A stretch of 9,050 bases of DNA from an uncultured Bacilli bacterium (lineage in GTDB: Bacteria > Bacillota_I > Bacilli_A > RF39 > UBA660), in contig CANQEF010000042.1 in NCBI GenBank assembly GCA_947594675.1, forward strand, positions 1 through 9,050, read 5' to 3'. Shown in pieces: positions 5,577-9,050 of this stretch (position 1 is its first letter; the number at the start of each line of letters is the position of its first letter). A model generated the notes under the pieces. It was not told the DNA's origin. It saw nothing but the letters and a program-made list of their open reading frames with translations, and did no database searches. The position numbers were made by a program, and so were the translations under genes.

Positions 5577-8015
5577 ATGAGTAAGAAAAAGAAATTAACA
5601 GAAGAAGAAAAAACGAGGGCTTTAGAATTATTAGAAATAGTAAAAACAAATGATGTTGATACTTTAAAGGAAAAGTTATCTTTACAGGAGATTATTTTAG
5701 TTAGAAAATATATTTCTTGTAAGATAAAAAGTTTATCATTGACTAAAAAAGTTTATTTTGCTAATGATGATTTTGCAAATTATGATAAGTGCAAAGAACA
5801 GATATTAAAATTAAAGAATTATCATAAGGTATTGGGAGTTTTGAAAGATAATTTATTGGAAGAAATACAACCTTTAGAAAAAAATAATTCTTTGGATAAA
5901 AAAAATATCGCTATTAGGAATATTTTAATGTTAGATTTTTATTTATCTTCTTATGATGAAGAGTTATTTAACAATTATTTAAAGAGCAATCACTATTTAG
6001 AAAAAATGCAGTACTTGACTAAATTGAGAGAAGTGTATATTAGAGCTACTTATAATTTATATAGGAAGAAAAAAAAGATAGTAGAAAAAACTTATAAAGT
6101 AGTGGCATTTGAAAATGGACTTGATGGTGGAATTAAAAAAAATAAGAAGGAATTTTCTTTTTTATTAGATTTTCCTAGTTATAGTAATCTTAAGAAAAAA
6201 ATAACTTTAGTTAATGAGAAGTATGTTAAGTCTAAAAGATTTTTAGAGGAATTAGAAAAGATAATTAAGTGTGAGGCCAAAGAATATGATAATTCTATTC
6301 CTAAGAAATATTTGGAAATTGATGATACTAATTATGAAGAGATTATAGGGGATAGTTTTATTGATAGTAATATTTTTATAAAGCGACTAGAAAATATTAG
6401 AGACGGGAAATATATTAGAAAATATGGATTAGCTTTAGAAAATTTTATTCCTAAGGAAATAATTGCTCTTTTTGAAAAATTGGAAAATTTGAATTGCGAA
6501 GTTTTAGAGGAAGTTTCAAATCTAGCTATAGATGTTTTGAAAAATAAGCTTAGAATATTAAAAAAAGGTAAAAATAGCTATGATGACGTTGAAAGGCAAT
6601 TCTTAAAGATGCTTATAAAGAAATTTGAGGATTTAAAGCCTAGAAAAGAAATTACTTGGGAAAAAGATACTAGTATTTATTATGATATTATAAATGAATT
6701 AGCACTTAATGATAATAATTTTTCTTATATAGAGAAGTTAATTAATGAAATACCTAATGTAAAAGATGCTAGAAAAGATAATTTACACATAATTATTAAT
6801 TTGCTTGATTATTTTATTTTAAACTATAAATTAAAACTTGCTAATCAGGGATTTAGTTATATTGAACCTAATTTTTATAAGGAAATTATTAAAACTTTTT
6901 ATAAAAATGATGTTGTTTTAACAGAGAGAGAAAAAGAAATAATTGAAGAAAGATTAAGTGCATTTATGGATTATGCTACGCAAAGAAAATATGTTTCTTT
7001 AAAAGACATTTCCAATGATGTTAATGAAATTAGAAAAAATAGTGTGGATAAGAATAAAACGGATGTTAATTATGATAAGTTGGAACAAGAATTAAAATTT
7101 TTAGATTTTTATAAAGAAGATGTTACTAATGGATATAAAAGAAAGTTTCCTTTATATGTAGATGGTGATAAGAGTAGTGTATTTATGATTGAAGGAATTG
7201 ATAATTGCTGTTTCTCAGTAGATTATGGTAATTCTGAAAATATTACTTTGGGAATTCATTTTTTAGATACGAGCAAGTTTATTGAAAGTGACAGTGAAAT
7301 TATAAAAAGTGCTTTAGAAGGAAAAGAATTTCTTCCTAAATTGAATTTGAAAGAATATGAACCAGTTATTAGTTTTACTTATCAATTTATAGGATTTAGG
7401 CATTTTACGGATTTAAGATTTTCACCAGGAGTTGTTTTTGTTGATAAGGTTTATGATGAGAATGATTTGGATAGTGAAAAAGAAGATTTAAAAAATATGT
7501 TTATGTTTGTTAATAATTTTAGGGATAATGGAGATATTTGTAATATACGAGATGGTTCTAATATCAAGGAAATATTGTTTAAGACTATTAGTGATGATTT
7601 AAAAAAGAAGTTTAGTAGCTTTAATATACCATTTATTTATGAAAAGCAAGTAGAAGAGGCAGAGGATTTAATTAGAATAAATCATAATGCTGTATGTGAT
7701 AAATTAAGTAAAATACCGAGAGATGAAGCTCATAAGATATTTGAAATAATGGATAAAACAATTGATAAGTATTATGTTCCAAATCTTGATCAGTTATCTT
7801 CTATTAATTTAGATACAAGTACTTTTTTAGGATATTATTTAGCTAGTGTTTTAGGAAAATTGCAAAAGAATAAGTATGATATTGATGATGAGGCTGAAAA
7901 TTTAAAGTTATATTTAGAAAAACTAAATAGTCAGAGAATATATTTACCAGCTAATATAGTTAAGAGTAATGAATCTAAATTAAAGAGGATGGTAAGAATA
8001 TATAAAAAGAAATAA
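5577..8015 (+). CDS. Large protein with a C-terminal, apparently degenerate RNase II/R (RNB)-like domain
   Basis: This 812-residue cytoplasmic-looking protein has no signal peptide or membrane segment. Residues 1-500 are Lys/Glu-rich and mostly helical, and I recognise no family there. From about 523 the order of blocks resembles an RNB exoribonuclease domain: KFPLYVDGD (523-531) where RNB proteins have FTIDPxDAKD, then ITLGIHFLDTSKFIESDSE (556-574) matching LGVHIADVSxYVxxGS, PVISFTYQFIGFRHFTDLR (596-614) matching the strand and turn after it (PALS..L...G.I.D), VVFVDKVYDENDL (619-631) matching the SxIxSxxRLTYE region, and IPFIYEKQVEEAEDL (684-698) where RNB has IPYRxHxxP. The D-x-D-D metal-binding cluster is not conserved: the equivalent stretch reads EGIDNCCFSVD (539-549). 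I infer an RNB fold without normal nuclease activity. The family assignment is by eye and could be wrong. Confidence 0.85.
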   Translation: MSKKKKLTEEEKTRALELLEIVKTNDVDTLKEKLSLQEIILVRKYISCKIKSLSLTKKVYFANDDFANYDKCKEQILKLKNYHKVLGVLKDNLLEEIQPLEKNNSLDKKNIAIRNILMLDFYLSSYDEELFNNYLKSNHYLEKMQYLTKLREVYIRATYNLYRKKKKIVEKTYKVVAFENGLDGGIKKNKKEFSFLLDFPSYSNLKKKITLVNEKYVKSKRFLEELEKIIKCEAKEYDNSIPKKYLEIDDTNYEEIIGDSFIDSNIFIKRLENIRDGKYIRKYGLALENFIPKEIIALFEKLENLNCEVLEEVSNLAIDVLKNKLRILKKGKNSYDDVERQFLKMLIKKFEDLKPRKEITWEKDTSIYYDIINELALNDNNFSYIEKLINEIPNVKDARKDNLHIIINLLDYFILNYKLKLANQGFSYIEPNFYKEIIKTFYKNDVVLTEREKEIIEERLSAFMDYATQRKYVSLKDISNDVNEIRKNSVDKNKTDVNYDKLEQELKFLDFYKEDVTNGYKRKFPLYVDGDKSSVFMIEGIDNCCFSVDYGNSENITLGIHFLDTSKFIESDSEIIKSALEGKEFLPKLNLKEYEPVISFTYQFIGFRHFTDLRFSPGVVFVDKVYDENDLDSEKEDLKNMFMFVNNFRDNGDICNIRDGSNIKEILFKTISDDLKKKFSSFNIPFIYEKQVEEAEDLIRINHNAVCDKLSKIPRDEAHKIFEIMDKTIDKYYVPNLDQLSSINLDTSTFLGYYLASVLGKLQKNKYDIDDEAENLKLYLEKLNSQRIYLPANIVKSNESKLKRMVRIYKKK

Positions 8016-8030
8016 TTAATCGTTATTAAT
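8015..8030. terminator. Weak AT-only hairpin at the convergent gene junction
   Basis: ATTAAT (8015-8020) and ATTAAT (8025-8030) pair around CGTT, covering the stop of the minus-strand regulator. On the minus strand it is followed by a T-rich run (TTATTTCTTTTTATA), so it could weakly terminate the regulator transcript. The all-AT stem makes this uncertain. Confidence 0.25.
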
Positions 8031-8666
8031 AAAATTTTTTTTGAGGAAGGTTATTTTACGACCTTCTTTTTTTATGATGCCATCTTTTTCTAGATTAGAT
8101 AATTCTCGCATAAAGTTACTTCTATCTATCAAAAGGTAATCAGCAATGGCTTTGTAAGAAGTTGTTACTTTAAAGACGTTATCATTATTTATTCGCTTTT
8201 TTAAAAAGAAAATAATTTTACTTCTAACAGTTCTTTTCGAAAGAAGTTCTATTTTCTCATTTAATTCTTTGTTATCTTTAATTAGTAAATCAAAAAGATG
8301 TAAAACTAGTTGATTGTGAAAGGGACAATTCATGGAACAATCTTTTAAAATGGAATAGTAATTTATAAAGATTACTTCAGTAATATTGCTACTTGATACT
8401 ACGTAGATTTCATCTTCACTATCTGTATAAAATAAATTAGAGAAAATATCATTTTCTTTTAATTCTCTTAATATAATTTTGTTTCCATCAGAATCAATCT
8501 TTATAATTGTGGCATGACCATAAGTTATAAAGATAATTTGTTTGATACGAGTGTTAAAATTCAAGATGAGCTCTTTATTGTAAAATGCTTTACTAGAAGT
8601 ATTGACACATTTAGACAAATATTTTTTTAGGTATAAGTAATTTTCATTTTCAATTAAATCAATCAT
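8016..8666 (-). CDS. Crp/Fnr family transcriptional regulator
   Basis: This 216-residue protein has the usual length and order of a Crp/Fnr regulator. Residues 25-105 form a cyclic-nucleotide-binding-like beta roll (KQIIFITYGHATIIKIDSDG, then ELKENDIFSNL). A dimerisation helix covers about 118-145. A C-terminal HTH_CRP winged helix includes TVRSKIIFFLKKR (146-158) and the recognition region YKAIADYLLIDRSNFMRELS (171-190), ending DGIIKKEGRKITFLK. The effector is unknown. Three cysteines are present (C20, C110, C114; the last two in DCSMNCPFH), so redox or metal sensing is possible, but the N-terminal cysteine cluster of classical [4Fe-4S] FNR is missing. AGAGGTG lies 8 bases before the start. 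Divergent transcription from a ribonucleotide reductase gene across a shared palindrome suggests it controls both. It abuts the convergent 812-residue gene with no gap. Confidence 0.92.
   Translation of the reverse strand: MIDLIENENYLYLKKYLSKCVNTSSKAFYNKELILNFNTRIKQIIFITYGHATIIKIDSDGNKIILRELKENDIFSNLFYTDSEDEIYVVSSSNITEVIFINYYSILKDCSMNCPFHNQLVLHLFDLLIKDNKELNEKIELLSKRTVRSKIIFFLKKRINNDNVFKVTTSYKAIADYLLIDRSNFMRELSNLEKDGIIKKEGRKITFLKKNFINND
8043..8073 (+). terminator. Intrinsic terminator for the 812-residue gene
   Basis: GAGGAAGGT (8043-8051) pairs with ACCTTCTTT (8061-8069) with two G-U pairs around a 9-base loop, and the T-run continues to 8073. The core GAAGGT/ACCTTC pairs perfectly. It lies 28 bases past the plus-strand stop and inside the 3' end of the minus-strand regulator gene, so the plus transcript runs antisense to the regulator's last codons. 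Confidence 0.7.
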
Positions 8667-8689
8667 TTTAAAGACACCTCTTTAAATAT

Positions 8690-8717
8690 ATTATAGCAAT
8701 TTTTATTTTTGTTGCAA
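8690..8717 (-). promoter_or_regulatory. Candidate promoter of the Crp/Fnr gene
   Basis: Read on the minus strand, a perfect -10 TATAAT (complement of 8690-8695) is preceded at 16 bases by TTGCAA (complement of 8712-8717, 4 of 6 to TTGACA). This -35 lies inside the palindrome at 8711-8724, so a bound regulator would block it. Confidence 0.55.
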
Positions 8718-8724
8718 ATGCAAC
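8711..8724. promoter_or_regulatory. 14-bp palindromic operator, probable Crp/Fnr binding site
   Basis: GTTGCA (8711-8716) and TGCAAC (8719-8724) are perfect inverted repeats around AA. The layout GTTGC-N4-GCAAC has the same 5-4-5 spacing as the FNR box TTGAT-N4-ATCAA. It lies between the divergent regulator and reductase genes, overlaps the regulator's -35 and is centred about 42 bases before the likely reductase start point. Binding by the adjacent regulator is inferred from position and symmetry. Confidence 0.6.
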
Positions 8725-8747
8725 ATTACTTTTTTAGAAAATAAGTT

Positions 8748-8753
8748 TAAAAT
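8748..8753 (+). promoter_or_regulatory. Candidate -10 box for the ribonucleotide reductase gene
   Basis: TAAAAT matches TATAAT at 5 of 6 positions, and no recognisable -35 lies 16-18 bases upstream. A promoter lacking a -35, with a palindrome centred near -42 (start point about 8760), is the typical arrangement for class II activation by Crp/Fnr proteins. Confidence 0.4.
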
Positions 8754-8780
8754 GAAGAACATAAGATAGGAGTAAAAATT

Positions 8781-9050
8781 ATGGGTACAAAAGAAAAAGA
8801 TATTATGATAATAAAAAGAAATGGTAATTTAGAGAAGTTTGATCCGGAGAGAATTAAAAAAGCTATTACAGCATCTGCTGAAAGAGTAATGGTAGATTTG
8901 ACAGATGAGGCAATTGAAGATGTTGTAGATAGAGTAAGAAATTTGCTTTTAACTCAGACTAGTAATCCTACGGTAGAGCAAGTCCATAGTTGCTGTGAGG
9001 CAGCGCTTGAACAAGTTAATCCGCTTGCTGCTAAGAGTTATAGGGAATAT
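8781..9050 (+). CDS. Ribonucleotide reductase large subunit, N-terminal ATP-cone part (partial, runs off the window)
   Basis: The first 90 residues are visible, and the frame is open to the window end. Residues 8-90 form an ATP-cone allosteric domain: IMIIKRNGNLEKFDPERIKK (8-27), a helix with AITASAERVM, then PTVEQVHSCCEAALEQVNP (63-81) and AAKSYREY at the edge. This domain senses dATP/ATP and switches ribonucleotide reductase activity. NrdR also has an ATP cone but begins with a zinc ribbon, which is absent. An anaerobic class III enzyme (NrdD) is my first guess given the Crp/Fnr neighbour; class II NrdJ or class I NrdA/NrdE cannot be excluded because the catalytic domain is not in view. AGGAG (8768-8772) lies 8 bases before ATG 8781. 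Confidence 0.8.
   Translation, partial: MGTKEKDIMIIKRNGNLEKFDPERIKKAITASAERVMVDLTDEAIEDVVDRVRNLLLTQTSNPTVEQVHSCCEAALEQVNPLAAKSYREY

Noticed and set aside
8690..8780. NrdR boxes upstream of the reductase
   Set aside because: I looked for the ACACTATATATTGT-like pair and saw none; the only strong symmetric element is the 14-bp palindrome.
1..9050. CRISPR array, tRNA, rRNA or insertion sequence
   Set aside because: No regularly spaced direct repeats, cloverleaf-like sequence, rRNA segment, or transposase with terminal inverted repeats was seen.

Overview
The window is AT-rich (roughly 25% GC) and uses TAA/TAG stops, TGG for Trp and G-rich Shine-Dalgarno sites. This fits an uncultured low-GC Bacilli/Erysipelotrichia-like or clostridial gut bacterium using the standard bacterial code. 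No gene needs TGA read as Trp, so a Mycoplasma-type code is not indicated. Ribosomal or other taxonomic markers are absent, so the assignment is only approximate.

Positions 1-2172 form a diversity-generating retroelement (DGR) cassette, the notable system here. It opens with a GC-rich, AAC-codon-rich remnant (1-76), either the 3' end of the template repeat (TR) or the variable end (VR) of a target gene lying upstream. About 215 bases of structured non-coding DNA follow, including a perfect 9-bp hairpin with a 4-base loop. Three tightly packed plus-strand genes come next: a 132-residue mini-MutS-like protein (MutS mismatch-binding domain I joined to a MutS-type C-terminal helix), the accessory protein Avd, and a DGR-type reverse transcriptase with an IGNYTSQ motif 4 and a YMDD catalytic box. 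In such systems the RT with Avd makes an adenine-mutagenised cDNA from TR RNA, which replaces VR and diversifies the target protein. The target gene and one of the two repeats are not in this window.

Positions 2173-8015 hold the transcription accessory protein Tex (complete, behind its own likely promoter), an unrecognised 306-residue protein behind a TTGACA promoter containing a (TTA)5 tract, and an unrecognised 812-residue protein. The C-terminal third of the last resembles a degenerate RNase II/R (RNB) domain that seems to lack the catalytic aspartate cluster.

Positions 8016-9050 hold a Crp/Fnr-family regulator on the minus strand, convergent with the 812-residue gene and abutting it exactly. 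It is divergent from the 5' part of an ATP-cone ribonucleotide reductase large-subunit gene that runs off the window. A perfect 14-bp palindrome between the divergent genes is placed to overlap the regulator's -35 region and to sit near -42 of the reductase promoter, suggesting autoregulation plus activation of the reductase.
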